Shown here: piece after piece, positions 1-9,354 of the stretch
How the letters are laid out: every line of letters starts with the position of its first letter
Position numbering within the stretch: the stretch's first letter is position 1
Assembly: GCA_031275325.1 (NCBI GenBank)
Contig: JAISOX010000137.1
Span: 1 to 40,916 of the forward strand
Reading direction: 5' to 3'
Source of the DNA: Treponema sp.
Lineage (GTDB): Bacteria; Spirochaetota; Spirochaetia; Treponematales; Breznakiellaceae
DNA: 40,916 nt
Notes under the pieces: generated by a model
What the model saw: only the letters and a program-made list of their open reading frames with translations
The model's database searches: none
Told to the model about the DNA's origin: nothing
Program-made: the position numbers and the translations under genes

Positions 1-163
1 AAAGGGCGGCAAGCCTGTACCTCCCGCTCCCCGGGCCTGCTGTATCCACCGCTACAGCAGCTTTTCGCTGATGCCCAGGTCCTTCGCTACTTGGCATACC
101 GGCTTCTCATGCTTCCCCATCTGCTTCTTCTCCGCTTCTGTTGTATTCTTCGCTTGTTTTTGT
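1..163 (-). pseudogene. IS3-family OrfA transposase relic, cut by the window edge
   Basis: Reading the minus strand gives a helix-turn-helix protein resembling the N-terminal half of an IS3/IS911 OrfA: a run ending EKKQMGKHEKPV is followed by QVAKDLGISEKLL, an in-frame TAG, then RWIQQARGAGGTGLPPF. The VAKDLGIS...RWIQQAR pattern is the usual OrfA DNA-binding helix pair. The stop codon between the two helices, and another stop upstream with no start in place, show that it is broken. No OrfB is visible because the window ends. Family assignment is from motif recognition only. Confidence 0.6.
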
Positions 164-190
164 GTCTACCTGATGGGGTTAGGTCCAATT

Positions 191-282
191 ATGGAACCCT
201 AACAGCCCTGGAGAGGGATTCATAACAGTCTTGGCGCGGGATACCTAACCGCCTTGGTTAGGGCTCCCTCACAGCCTTGGGC
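191..282. repeat. Degenerate 23-bp tandem repeat, four units
   Basis: An ACAGCC(T)TGG-like core recurs at 202, 225, 248 and 271, exactly 23 bp apart. Only the third unit has a good inverted repeat: CCTAACC, five bases, GGTTAGG. The block lies downstream of leuB. It resembles in period the better preserved 23-bp array in front of mntP, but the sequence differs. Confidence 0.5.
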
Positions 283-480
283 TTTAAGCCTGCTGGCGGG
301 CTTCAAAGCGGTAAAGACCCTGAAGCAAGGGGCGACCCGCGCTCTTACCATCACAGCCCTTCATGGGCATTAAGCCCGATGGCGGGATCCAAAGCGGCAA
401 AGACCCGAAGCAAGGGGCGACCCGCGCTCTTACCATCACGGCCCTTCATGGGCATTAAGCCCGATGGCGGGCTTTAAGCC
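283..480. repeat. 85-bp direct repeat, about 2.3 copies, running into the leuB stop
   Basis: The segment GGGGCGACCCGCGCTCTTAC recurs with an 85-bp offset (for example GGCGACCCGC at 331 and 416). A shorter motif, TAAGCCYGMTGGCGGG, occurs three times, and the third copy overlaps the leuB stop codon (474-476). The small open frame across it on the plus strand has no recognisable product and is taken as a by-product of the repeat. Confidence 0.7.
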
Positions 481-1601
481 GTGGCCAGGGCCGTACATAC
501 CGCTTCTCCCATAGCCTTGGTACCCACCAGTTTTTCCGTACCAGGAAGCGCGCTCCGGTTAAGGATGTCCTTGGTTCGTAAGCCTCCATCAAGCACGGCC
601 TGGACTGCCGCTTCTACTGCCGCGGCCTCTTTTTCCAGATTAAAGGAATACCGGAGCATCATGGCTACGGAAAGAATCGTACCCAAAGGGTTGGCCAGGT
701 CTTTACCTGCAATATCCGGCGCAGAACCGTGAATAGGTTCATACATACCCATAGGCCCTTTATGTCCGGGAACAAAACTGCTCAGGCTCGCGGAGGGGAG
801 CATCCCGATGGAACCGGTGAGTACCGACGCCTCATCGGATAAGATGTCCCCAAACAGGTTCGATGTAAGGATCACGTCAAACTGACCAGGGGCTCGGATA
901 AGCTGCATGGCGCAGTTGTCCACGTACAAATAGCTCGTTTCAATCTCCGGGTACTCCTGGGCTACCGCGGTCGCAACCTCCCGCCAGAGCCGGGAGGACT
1001 CAAGCACATTGGCCTTGTCTACCACGCAAAGCCGCTTCCTCCGCAAACCCGCAGCACGGTACCCAACCCGCAGCACTCGCTCGATCTCCTCCCAGGAATA
1101 GGTCTCCGTATCAAAGGCGCTTTTGCCTTCATTTTCCCGGCCCCGGTCCCCAAAGTAGATCCCTCCGGTGAGTTCCCGGACGATGAGGAGGTCAAAATAG
1201 GGCTCCCCCTGGGGATTACTTGCCCGCAACACCGCATCTTTAATCGGACAGGCATCCTTGAGTTGGGGAAGGAGCGCGGCAGGCCGGAGATTGGCGAAGA
1301 CCCCCAGCCCTGCCCGCAGGCCCAGGAGCGCCCGTTCAGGCCGCAGATGGCCTGGCAAGGTTTCCCATTGAGGCCCCCCTACTGCGCCCAAAAGCAGGGC
1401 GTCGCACTGCTTGGCCGCTTCCAGGGTCGCCCTAGGCAAGGGTTCCCCCCATGCGTCGATGGCCTTACCCCCGGCCTCAAGTTCCACATAATGAAATACA
1501 TGGCCGTAGCGATCTCCCACCGTATCTAACACCTCCGTGGCAGGTGTAACAACTTCCGGCCCTATCCCGTCCCCAGGAACGAGGGCTATTGAATAATTCA
1601 T
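474..1601 (-). CDS. leuB: 3-isopropylmalate dehydrogenase
   Basis: LeuB oxidatively decarboxylates 3-isopropylmalate to 2-oxoisocaproate with NAD+, the third step of leucine synthesis, in the cytoplasm. The 375-residue length fits the family (about 360). The N-terminus has the dehydrogenase signature [12 protein letters not shown]; further on are the substrate and metal elements [20 protein letters not shown], the KANVL loop, NCAMQLI, and the nucleotide-site block [20 protein letters not shown] followed by [14 protein letters not shown]. The start ATG has AGGAGA five bases upstream. It lies 136 bp downstream of the GH13 gene on the same strand, with a hairpin in between, so transcription may be separate. 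No leuA, leuC or leuD is in the window. Its 3' end is overlapped by a direct repeat copy. The isocitrate and tartrate dehydrogenases are related, but the [18 protein letters not shown] context favours LeuB. Confidence 0.95.
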   Translation of the reverse strand: MNYSIALVPGDGIGPEVVTPATEVLDTVGDRYGHVFHYVELEAGGKAIDAWGEPLPRATLEAAKQCDALLLGAVGGPQWETLPGHLRPERALLGLRAGLGVFANLRPAALLPQLKDACPIKDAVLRASNPQGEPYFDLLIVRELTGGIYFGDRGRENEGKSAFDTETYSWEEIERVLRVGYRAAGLRRKRLCVVDKANVLESSRLWREVATAVAQEYPEIETSYLYVDNCAMQLIRAPGQFDVILTSNLFGDILSDEASVLTGSIGMLPSASLSSFVPGHKGPMGMYEPIHGSAPDIAGKDLANPLGTILSVAMMLRYSFNLEKEAAAVEAAVQAVLDGGLRTKDILNRSALPGTEKLVGTKAMGEAVCTALATA

Positions 1602-1619
1602 CCGTATCTCCTAAAGCAA

Positions 1620-1712
1620 AAAAGACTTGTTCGGAAACTGACGTTTCCGCGGAACCTGCCGGCCTTGTGCCGGACGTTAGTCCGCAGCAACCAGCCGGGT
1701 TCCCGAACACGT
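1620..1712. repeat. Intergenic hairpin element, partial copy of a repeat family
   Basis: Between leuB and the GH13 gene, GGAAA and TTTCC flank CTGACG, forming a short hairpin. On the minus strand a T6 run lies past this hairpin, so it could also end transcription coming from the GH13 gene. The right part (CCGGACGTTAGTCCGC, then AACCAGCCGGGTT and CGAACA) resembles the right end of the element at 39831-39995. See also 20401-20532. Confidence 0.4.
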
Positions 1713-1737
1713 CCCATAGAGGTTTCATCCTGCATGG

Positions 1738-4700
1738 TTATCCTTTATCGTGCAGTATATCCATCAGTCTATCCATCTGATACCCCGAGGCTTCCTCGGC
1801 TTTTCGGAATTGCGCTGAAATGAGGGCTATGGTTTGCAGCCGTTTCCGCCATGAGGCGCCGCGGTTCCCGTTCCCGTTTTTTTTCAGCGCTTCCCGGTGG
1901 TCCGCCTCCAGAAACCCTCTGAAATCTTCGGCGCGGAAGATCTTCGGAGGCTCTGCTGCGGCAGGCAGGCTGTCCCGCTCCTGTTCCAGGGCATTCCGGA
2001 CAGCCTGGGCTGCTTTTTCCAGGTCTGTCCCAGGGCTAAACTCCAGCTTTATCAGGCTGGAACCGGTGTATGATGAAGAAACTACCCCTTCTAGAGGGGA
2101 AACCCTGGAAAGAAGCCCCTCCACAACCGGGGCCGCCGAAGATTCCACTGCTCTCACGTCCGCTCCAGGATAGTCGGTTACTACCACCAGGGAGCACGGG
2201 GTAAGGTCCGGGAAAGGATCCGCTGGTTTTGCCCTGGTAAACGCGGCTTCGCTTTCCAGCGCCAAGAACAGGGAAGCATAGTCCAAGGTCTCTTCAAAGG
2301 CTTCTTTATTAAACCAGGTAATGCCCTCGAACTGGTTTACCCCTAAAAGCCGCCTAAAATCTGGGACATGGTAGTTTTCCGTAACCAGGGCAGCAGGTGT
2401 GCCGTAGACCCCGGGGTCTTCAGGACGGGTCCGGGCAAGCAGCGCCTTGGCAATCTCCGCAAGCCGATACGCGGTTTCACCAGGAATACCCAAGGTCCGC
2501 CAGGCTTCTTGCAGTTTGCGGTCCAGATTCCAGTGCTGTATCAGGGCCGCAGCATCTGCACCGGAAGCCCCAGGGCCGATAATCCCCGGCAGGAGGGCTA
2601 AGACCCCGTACCCTGCGGCAAAAGCCGCGGTAAAAGGCTTGGCCCTGAGTTCCGCTGCCCATGCTTGCAGCAGCTTCTGAGCCTTGGTTTGCCGGGTCGT
2701 GGGAACCGCAAGGCCATATTCGGCAAGCAGAAACAAGCGCTTGAGATACGCGGTAAAGTCCGCTCCTACCTGCTCCGGCGCTATAACCGCTGACCCGGTT
2801 TGGGCCGTAGGCTTGAAGGGATCATACCTGCCTTCAGCGCCCTCCCTGTAACGAAGGGCCGTACGGATAAAGGCCGCTACGGGTTCCTGCACCGCATCAA
2901 TGAAAGGCTGGAACTCAGCCTGCTTCCCTTCGGTAAAGATCCGGTCCAGCGCGGCAATAGATTCCGGCTTCAATATCTCCATGAAGGTACTGTAGAGTTC
3001 TCCCAGGACCAGGTCCTGTAAAGCCTCCTGGGGATCCGCTACTCCCCGGCCCTTGAGCGCTGCCCAGAGCCGGGCCCAGCGGCCCTGGGGGTCTTCTTGC
3101 TCATGGATGTCCAGGAAAACCTGGGTCTCATACCCCTGGAGGGCCACAAAGAAGCCTTGATCCGCAATTTCCCGGGAAGATCGGAGGTACCACACCCGGG
3201 AACGCTGCTCCCAAAAAAAGACAAAGCACTGGTCATGGCAGTGCAGGCCCAGGGCCTGGGCCAGGCTGTCTTGACGGAAGGTCCCGTCTTTCTGGGGGAT
3301 GGCTACTGCGCTCTGCCGGATCCACCCGGAACTTTGATAACAGGAATTGTTGTAGAACACCAGGGTGCGGTCTTGCCCCATCCGGTTGGAATAGGCAAAG
3401 ACGTTTTCATCTACCCGGCCCTCTGGGGTGAAGAGGTCGTACAAACAGAAATCCGCGCTCCCGGAAAAAAGGAGCCGCCGCCGCATCAAGGGGAAGATCT
3501 CCCGTTCATGCCGCTCCACCAGGAAGGGATCCGGCTTTTCATCCCGGTAGGAACGGCGGTACTCCATGCCGTACTTCTCCTCAAACCCCTCGATCTGTCC
3601 GTGGCCGAACATGGGAAGCCCTGGCATGGTTACCAAGAGGGTACAGATTCCAAAGTACTTGTTCCCCTTGCCGAACTGGGCCGCTGCGGTTTCCTCATCC
3701 GGATTGTTGAGGAAGTTGACGAATCGTTTGAGGATCTCCGGGTCAAACTCCAGGGTGTTTTTGATGGTGGCCCGGTATTTGTCGTTCTCTTCGTTCTTGA
3801 GCATGTTCATAAAGGCCGAGTTGTATACCCGGTGCATCCCCAGGGTGCGGACAAAGTACCCTTCCATCATCCAGAAGGCTTCGGCCAAGAGCAGGGTATA
3901 GGGGGCTTCCAGGGCGCAGCGATCCACCACTTCCCGCCAGAACTCCTGGGGTATACGCCGGTTAAACTCCTCCCCGGAAAGGGCATGTTCTGCCCGGCTT
4001 GCAATGTCCCCGCCCTTGCCTGGTTCAGGATACCAGAGCCGCTGGATATGCCGTTTGGCCAAGGTCATGGCCGCATCAAAGCGGACAATCGCAAACTGCT
4101 TGCAGACCCCAATGATGGTCCGGATCACCGCTTCCCGGGCTTCGGGGTTGAGGAAGTCTATCTGGGCGGTGTCGTTCCAGGGCATGGAGGTGCCGTCATT
4201 ACCGTGATAGATGTACCGAACCGCTCCAGTACGATGGTCTATACGCTTGAATACCACTGCTGCATCGGTCCGGGTAAAATAGTGGTCTTCGATCTGGACG
4301 GTGATGTCATCCCGGCCTGAAAGGTTGCCGCAGGTGTACCGGTAGCCGGGGAAGGGAGGATCGGGCAGTTGCAGGAAGCGATCCGGGTGTTCTATAACCC
4401 AGCGGCTGTCTATCCCCGTATGGTTGGGAACCATGTCCGAACCGAGCCGGATGCCCCGGCGCATACACCGGTCCCGGAGGTTTATGAGGCTGTCCCAGCC
4501 CCCTAGTTCTCTGGCGATGTCGTAATCATAGAGGCTGTAGGCGCTGGCCGCGGCTTCGGGGTTCCCGGTCCACTGTTTGATAGTCTTGGACGCATTGCTC
4601 CGCTCCCAAAGCCCAATGAGCCACAACCCGGTAAAGCCCCGGCAGGAGAGTTCATCCAATGCTTCATCCGGGATCTGGTCCAATCGTGTTATGGACCGGC

Positions 4701-5685
4701 CGTATTTCTGAGAAAGCTGGTAGAGCCACACCAAGGTACTCTTGGCCATGAGCACGGTCCGAGGCATCCAGTCCTGATCTTGGCTGAACCGCTCGTATTC
4801 CTCATCTTGGCTGCCGTAGGTATAGACCTCGCTGGGTCCTGGACCGAAGAACCGGGGCTTTTCCTCCTCCTGAATGACATCCAGTCCCAAGAGGATCCGG
4901 GAACTGAACTTCCCGATGAGCAGGCCCCAGTGCTTCCGCATGTACGCAAGCTGGCCGATCAAGGAATCCGGGGATGCCAGGGCAGGAGCACGCAGAAGGT
5001 CCCAAAGGTTCATCCCTTCCGGACCAAAGCGCGGCAGCGCGGCAAGATGCTCCCGCAGTTCTTTCACCGCCTGGGTATACACGGTCCTTTCCGCGAGAGA
5101 CCCCTCGTCAAAAAGAAACTGAAAAGGCGTAAACCCAGGGTTGAGGTTCGCCAGGGCCAGGAGCAAAAGTTCTTCCAGAGCCAGGGAACGGCAGCTTTCC
5201 CGGCCTTCAAAACCCTGGAGATAGGCTGCTACCGTCATTTTTCCCCTGTAGACCTGCTGGGGAGGGAATATCTCCCCAAAGGTATGCAAGAGGGTTTCGG
5301 TGTTTTGCTGCCCCAGACGGCTTGCAAGGCGCAGGATGGCAGTATCAAACACATCAGGCTGTACTTCTTGCCGGTACAAGGCGATTACATAATGAAGGAT
5401 TTCATCAATGAGGCCCATAGCATTGAGCTGCCCTGTCTTAACCAGCCGTTCCGGGTGGCGGGGGTCAATCTGCGCGTTGAGTTTTGCCGCAAGGTCCCGG
5501 ACTTGCCGGAAATCCGCCAACACCACATTACCCCGGAGGGAGAACAGGGTATGATCCAAACCGCATGCTTCCCTAAGTTCCCGGTGAATATGGAATTCTT
5601 TTACCGGTTCAGATCCGGCGCGGCAGGGATGGGAGGGTGCATGGGGTGGTTCGAGCCTGGTAAGCTGGATGGGGATCCGGGTCAT
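1738..5685 (-). CDS. Very large GH13 (alpha-amylase superfamily) glycosidase or glucanotransferase-like protein
   Basis: A 1315-residue protein with a GH13 barrel in roughly residues 330-760, flanked by a helical N-terminal region (about 330 residues) and a long C-terminal region (about 550) that I do not recognise. Conserved region I is DMVPNHTG at 417-424, region II is VRFDAAMTL with candidate nucleophile Asp537, and region III is LLAEAF with candidate acid Glu602. Region IV, normally ending NHD, reads FLNNPDE around 658-664: the histidine is absent and a proline is inserted before the Asp. It overlaps malQ by 4 bp (ATGA), so the pair is translationally coupled and probably acts on glycogen or maltodextrins inside the cell; no signal peptide is seen. 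The exact reaction (debranching, hydrolysis or transfer) cannot be assigned from sequence. Confidence 0.8.
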   Translation of the reverse strand: MTRIPIQLTRLEPPHAPSHPCRAGSEPVKEFHIHRELREACGLDHTLFSLRGNVVLADFRQVRDLAAKLNAQIDPRHPERLVKTGQLNAMGLIDEILHYVIALYRQEVQPDVFDTAILRLASRLGQQNTETLLHTFGEIFPPQQVYRGKMTVAAYLQGFEGRESCRSLALEELLLLALANLNPGFTPFQFLFDEGSLAERTVYTQAVKELREHLAALPRFGPEGMNLWDLLRAPALASPDSLIGQLAYMRKHWGLLIGKFSSRILLGLDVIQEEEKPRFFGPGPSEVYTYGSQDEEYERFSQDQDWMPRTVLMAKSTLVWLYQLSQKYGRSITRLDQIPDEALDELSCRGFTGLWLIGLWERSNASKTIKQWTGNPEAAASAYSLYDYDIARELGGWDSLINLRDRCMRRGIRLGSDMVPNHTGIDSRWVIEHPDRFLQLPDPPFPGYRYTCGNLSGRDDITVQIEDHYFTRTDAAVVFKRIDHRTGAVRYIYHGNDGTSMPWNDTAQIDFLNPEAREAVIRTIIGVCKQFAIVRFDAAMTLAKRHIQRLWYPEPGKGGDIASRAEHALSGEEFNRRIPQEFWREVVDRCALEAPYTLLLAEAFWMMEGYFVRTLGMHRVYNSAFMNMLKNEENDKYRATIKNTLEFDPEILKRFVNFLNNPDEETAAAQFGKGNKYFGICTLLVTMPGLPMFGHGQIEGFEEKYGMEYRRSYRDEKPDPFLVERHEREIFPLMRRRLLFSGSADFCLYDLFTPEGRVDENVFAYSNRMGQDRTLVFYNNSCYQSSGWIRQSAVAIPQKDGTFRQDSLAQALGLHCHDQCFVFFWEQRSRVWYLRSSREIADQGFFVALQGYETQVFLDIHEQEDPQGRWARLWAALKGRGVADPQEALQDLVLGELYSTFMEILKPESIAALDRIFTEGKQAEFQPFIDAVQEPVAAFIRTALRYREGAEGRYDPFKPTAQTGSAVIAPEQVGADFTAYLKRLFLLAEYGLAVPTTRQTKAQKLLQAWAAELRAKPFTAAFAAGYGVLALLPGIIGPGASGADAAALIQHWNLDRKLQEAWRTLGIPGETAYRLAEIAKALLARTRPEDPGVYGTPAALVTENYHVPDFRRLLGVNQFEGITWFNKEAFEETLDYASLFLALESEAAFTRAKPADPFPDLTPCSLVVVTDYPGADVRAVESSAAPVVEGLLSRVSPLEGVVSSSYTGSSLIKLEFSPGTDLEKAAQAVRNALEQERDSLPAAAEPPKIFRAEDFRGFLEADHREALKKNGNGNRGASWRKRLQTIALISAQFRKAEEASGYQMDRLMDILHDKG

Positions 5686-7736
5686 TGGTTCTTCCCCTTA
5701 TGAGGCTTTGGCGGTTTTGCCGCGGGGGCAACTTCACTCAGTTCCCGCACAGCCCGTACCAGATTCTGATCTTCCCCGATTTCCGTAATAGATGCGGGAA
5801 GCCGATAGGTCCAGTTGAAATCATCCACCGTACCAGGCACGTTGATCCGCTCCCGGGCCGGATCCGGGGCGTACCACCGGGGGGAAAGGTGGAGGAGATC
5901 CTGAATCTGAAACACCCGGAACTGAGACGCGGCCCCGGCAATCTTAGTAAGGATGATCTTGGCGGTACTTGGGTTGTACCTGGAGGAAAGGGATGGCTCC
6001 CCAATAAAGGCAGCGAACTGCTTCTGATCCGCCTCAGTTTCCCACCATTCCCGGAGGGTAGAACTATCATGGACCGCCGGGGTACAGACGCTTAAAGGGG
6101 GATACTCGGTCAAGGGGAGGTACGGTTCTCCTAGCTCATCCCAGCGCCGGGACCAGCGGATCACCCTAAGCCCTAGGATTTTAAGTTTGGTAAGCACCCG
6201 AGGCACACAGTCAGGTACTGCGCCCAGGTCTTCCGCACAGGGAAGCATGGCGGAAGATTCCTTAAGCACGGTTAAGAGCTTCTTTCCCTGCCTTTCCCAC
6301 ATCTGCTCTGAGGCTTGCCGGTTTTGCTCAAGCAGAGCCTCCAGGTTCTGCTGTTCCTCCTTTGAAAGGGAGGCGTAGGCCCGGGAGTTCCGGTAATACC
6401 ACACCGGGGAATACCGGCCCTTGGCATATTCCAGGAATATCCGGTTATCCCAGGCAGCCAAGAGATAGGCCTTTGCCGCAGGATGCAGGTTCAAGGCTTC
6501 GATGTCTTTTTCCCCCTTGATGCGTTCCTTAAAGAGCCATAGATCCTCCTGGCCTATCTGGTCCAAAGCCAGGGTAAAGACCTGCTTCGCCTCTGCTGCC
6601 AGGGCCGCAGCGGCCAGACCCCCGGTTCTGAGGCTGTTCCATACCTCCTCAGTGGGAATATGAGGCTGGGAAACCCAGCGGATCCGGCCCGCATCAAACC
6701 CCAGGCTGCTCAAGTCCTTACCCGTGAGGGGAACCGCAGGCACAAAGCGGCCTAGGATTGCAGAAGTATCCTCCCGCCGGGAAGCCCAGATCCGGAAAAA
6801 GCCCAGTACGTGATCGATCCGGTAGGCCCGGTAGTATTTTTCCGCCACTTTGAGCCGGTTTTTCCACCACATATACCCGTCTTTGGCCTGGGCCTGCCAG
6901 TTATAGATGGGAAATCCCCAATTCTGTCCCAGGGGACTGTACATATCCGGAGGCGCCCCAGCGGCGAGGTCCCGGTGGAAGTATTCAGGATGGGCCCAAA
7001 CATCGCAGGAATCTTCATTCATCAAGATGGGAATATCTCCCTCCAGGATGATTCCCAAGGCTTTAAGGGCTGTCGCGGCCTTACGGAACTGGGTATCCAG
7101 GGCTTCCTGCACCCAAACCCAGAAGAGATGTTGCCCCCAGAGGGCAGGATCCTGCCAGAGGGCTTGGATGTCCGCAGCAGTAACCTTCTGATAGCTTTCC
7201 CATTCCTTCCAGCTTTTTTCTCCATTGGCTTCTTTGAGCCTGCGGTAGACCGCATACTCCTTAACCCAGGGGTTTTCGTGGATCCACGCAGCCAGGGACC
7301 CGCCGGGTTTGGCCTTATCCGCGATGTTCCCTTCATGGGCCTGGTAAAGTTTCCACAACAGCTCCATTTTGGCCCGGAGGAGCTTGTAATAGGGGAATCG
7401 GGGTTCATCTCTGAAAAAAGTACCCAGTTGGGCTTCGACTTTTTCGGCAAAGGAAGGCTCTGCAGCAGCCTCTGGGAGATCTTGGAGCCGGAGATAGAGG
7501 GGGTGTAACGCGCAAGAAGAAAGGGCGCTGTAGGGGGAACTATCGTAACCGGTGTCGTTTACCGGTAATAGCTGGATGAGCCCAAGGCCCATGTTCTTGC
7601 AAAGTTCGCCAAAAGCGGGTAAGTCGGCGAATTCGCCGGCCCCTACGGATTGTTCGCCCCGCAAGGCTCCGACTGGAATAACCGTACCCACAAGACGCGG
7701 TTCGGCAGGGATTTGTTGTTTCTGAGCAAAGCCCAT
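5682..7736 (-). CDS. malQ: 4-alpha-glucanotransferase (amylomaltase, GH77)
   Basis: MalQ transfers alpha-1,4-glucan segments between maltodextrins and releases glucose, in the cytoplasm. The 684-residue sequence has the GH77 hallmarks in order: GAGEFADL and QLLPVNDTGYDSSPYSA near the N-terminus, DVWAHPEYF, YRIDHVLGFFRIW (containing the nucleophile Asp), CAEDLGAVP (containing the acid Glu) and VHDSSTLREWWE (third catalytic Asp). Only the acceptor-side region around 100-220 is longer and more variable than in short amylomaltases. GGAGGA lies four bases before the ATG. It is the first gene of a two-gene unit with the GH13 protein, whose start overlaps its stop by four bases. Together they suggest storage-glucan turnover. 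Confidence 0.95.
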   Translation of the reverse strand: MGFAQKQQIPAEPRLVGTVIPVGALRGEQSVGAGEFADLPAFGELCKNMGLGLIQLLPVNDTGYDSSPYSALSSCALHPLYLRLQDLPEAAAEPSFAEKVEAQLGTFFRDEPRFPYYKLLRAKMELLWKLYQAHEGNIADKAKPGGSLAAWIHENPWVKEYAVYRRLKEANGEKSWKEWESYQKVTAADIQALWQDPALWGQHLFWVWVQEALDTQFRKAATALKALGIILEGDIPILMNEDSCDVWAHPEYFHRDLAAGAPPDMYSPLGQNWGFPIYNWQAQAKDGYMWWKNRLKVAEKYYRAYRIDHVLGFFRIWASRREDTSAILGRFVPAVPLTGKDLSSLGFDAGRIRWVSQPHIPTEEVWNSLRTGGLAAAALAAEAKQVFTLALDQIGQEDLWLFKERIKGEKDIEALNLHPAAKAYLLAAWDNRIFLEYAKGRYSPVWYYRNSRAYASLSKEEQQNLEALLEQNRQASEQMWERQGKKLLTVLKESSAMLPCAEDLGAVPDCVPRVLTKLKILGLRVIRWSRRWDELGEPYLPLTEYPPLSVCTPAVHDSSTLREWWETEADQKQFAAFIGEPSLSSRYNPSTAKIILTKIAGAASQFRVFQIQDLLHLSPRWYAPDPARERINVPGTVDDFNWTYRLPASITEIGEDQNLVRAVRELSEVAPAAKPPKPHKGKNQ

Positions 7737-7740
7737 TATA

Positions 7741-7779
7741 TCCTCCTTAAATTATATACGTTAATGTACTTTGAGTATA
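7741..7779 (-). promoter_or_regulatory. Possible malQ promoter and ribosome binding site
   Basis: On the minus strand, TATACT (plus 7774-7779) is a fair -10 giving a leader of about 30 bases. A perfect TATAAT also occurs at 7751-7756, but would start transcription inside the ribosome binding site (GGAGGA, 7741-7746). No good -35 is seen for either, so this is tentative. Confidence 0.3.
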
Positions 7780-8084
7780 TCCCTAAGGGAGAAGACATAA
7801 TAGGCCGTAAGACCAGAATTTTCACGCAGCTTAATGCTCCTTGGGGGCAGGGCCCTTAGCCAAAAGCCGCCAGTAGTAAGGGCGCCTTACTCCACCGGTT
7901 CGCTACTTTACGAGGTTTCAAGAAGACTTTATATTCAACGGTATGGGGAATCCTGTAAACGCCGTACCCGCCCTCAGTAGCTTCTCTTCCCGGTTACTCC
8001 CTGTTGCCATACCCTGTGGGGTCAGCTTTTGCAGAACAGGTCCTTCCCAGGGATACTGCTATGACCCGGCCCAAAGGAGAATCT
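7780..8084. other. Intergenic region with no recognised feature
   Basis: Gap between the divergent malQ and PD-(D/E)XK-like genes. A frame upstream of 8085 stays open back to an ATG at 8004, but that start has no ribosome binding site. I see no RNA gene or terminator here. Confidence 0.4.
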
Positions 8085-8945
8085 ATGCCTGCATCATCCA
8101 TTGATTGGCATCAAGGCTTTTACAGCGCCCTCAAACTGCTCTTTCAAGACTACCAGGGGGCCTTACAATTCCGCAGTGAAGTACCCTTGAACACCAAGCA
8201 ACTGCGCATTGACGCGCTTATCATCAAAGAAGACCCTGAGCTGGTCATTCCCACGGGGATAGCCCGGGTATTTAGGCGGATAAACATCTTAGAGTACAAA
8301 AGTCCGGCGGATTACCTGTCTGTAGCGGCCTTGTACAAGGCCCTGGCTTATTGTTATCTGTACGCTTCCATTGAGCGTCAGTCCATTGGGGATATAAGCC
8401 TGAGTCTGGTGGTGAGCAGCCATCCCCGGGAGACTTTCAAGCATATGCGGGAGGTATTACACTGGGAGGTTCGGGAACAGGGCCCGGGGATATATGCGGT
8501 GCAGGGAGAGGCGCTGAGGATACAGGTGATAGAGAGCGGGAAGCTGGCAGCAGAGGAAGGCCTGTGGCTTAAGGAGTTGCGGCCTGAGCTTGAGGCAGCC
8601 GGGATAGAGCGGTTGTTTATGGAACTGGGGAAATACGCAGAAGCCGCGTATATCCGGGCATATATAGAGATAATCATGAAAGCGAATGCAGAAAGTATTG
8701 AGGAGGTACTGATGAAGAACAAGACAGTGGAAGAAATATTGGTTAAGACGGGCTTAGCAGCAAAATGGGAGGCCGTCGGGGAAGTCCGGGGAGAGACCCG
8801 GGGGGAAGCTCTGGGAGCAGTGAATCAGATGAAACAGACCCTAGAGCTGTTACGGAGCGGGAAGTCTGCGGAAGAAGTGGTACAGCTCTACGAAGAAAAA
8901 CTCAAGGCTTTGGCTGAAACAGGGCTGGAACCGGCGCGGCGCTAG
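8085..8945 (+). CDS. PD-(D/E)XK nuclease-like conserved protein (Rpn/transposase-associated type)
   Basis: The start at 8085 is chosen over the upstream ATG (8004) because AAAGGAGA lies five bases before it. The 286-residue product has a nuclease-like core: SEVPLNTKQLRIDALIIKED provides the Asp strand and NILEYKSPAD the E-x-K strand, a pattern typical of PD-(D/E)XK folds in Rpn/PDDEXK-transposase-like proteins. The middle (AALYKALAYCYLY, and a strand-rich region to about residue 150) fits the same fold. The C-terminal 100 residues are charged and helical, with a GE(V/A/T)RGE repeat around 225-235. It stands alone between two intergenic gaps. The cellular role (mobile-element enzyme, recombination-promoting nuclease, or domesticated protein) is not known; nuclease activity is inferred from motif only. 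Confidence 0.65.
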   Translation: MPASSIDWHQGFYSALKLLFQDYQGALQFRSEVPLNTKQLRIDALIIKEDPELVIPTGIARVFRRINILEYKSPADYLSVAALYKALAYCYLYASIERQSIGDISLSLVVSSHPRETFKHMREVLHWEVREQGPGIYAVQGEALRIQVIESGKLAAEEGLWLKELRPELEAAGIERLFMELGKYAEAAYIRAYIEIIMKANAESIEEVLMKNKTVEEILVKTGLAAKWEAVGEVRGETRGEALGAVNQMKQTLELLRSGKSAEEVVQLYEEKLKALAETGLEPARR

Positions 8946-9354
8946 AGAGCGAAACTCCAGGGAAAAGGCTCACTGCATGGGAAAGCCGCGTATCTCCCAA
9001 GCGCTTAGGGGGCTTCACCGGGACCTGGGGGCGGATCTCCGATTCCCGATATGGGCAGGCTCAATGGTTCAACCACAACCTTGTTGTCGATCCCGCAACC
9101 GCCTGGTGGTGAGGTGCATCCAAGGCCCCTGGCAGAATAGGCCCAGGTAATGACCGTGTCCAAGGAGCTTCTTTGACCGAAACAAAGCCCCATGCTGTGA
9201 ACCGCAGCCCCCATACCGCAAGAGGATGCTATGCTGACTATCCCGCGGCCCGGCGAAGGCCAGGGGAAAGGGGTATGAGGAGGCAGAGGACTCCAGAATT
9301 CAGGACCTCTTGAAAACCCTTGCTATAAGGAAGCATACTTACGATGAGGAAACC
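8946..9354. other. Intergenic region with no recognised feature
   Basis: About 400 bases of GC-rich sequence between two plus-strand genes. There is no convincing coding potential on either strand: a 69-codon minus-strand frame at 9005-9214 has no recognisable product or ribosome binding site. The last 30 bases hold the ribosome binding site of the MFS gene. Possible hairpins exist, but none followed by a T-run. Confidence 0.4.

Noticed and set aside
3097-5703. Long plus-strand frames of 407 and 307 codons opposite the GH13 gene
   Set aside because: Shadows of the GH13 coding strand in GC-rich sequence; no recognisable domains or ribosome binding sites.
9005-9214. 69-codon minus-strand gene between the nuclease-like and MFS genes
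   Set aside because: Pro/Gly-rich composition typical of chance frames in GC-rich DNA, with no start signal.
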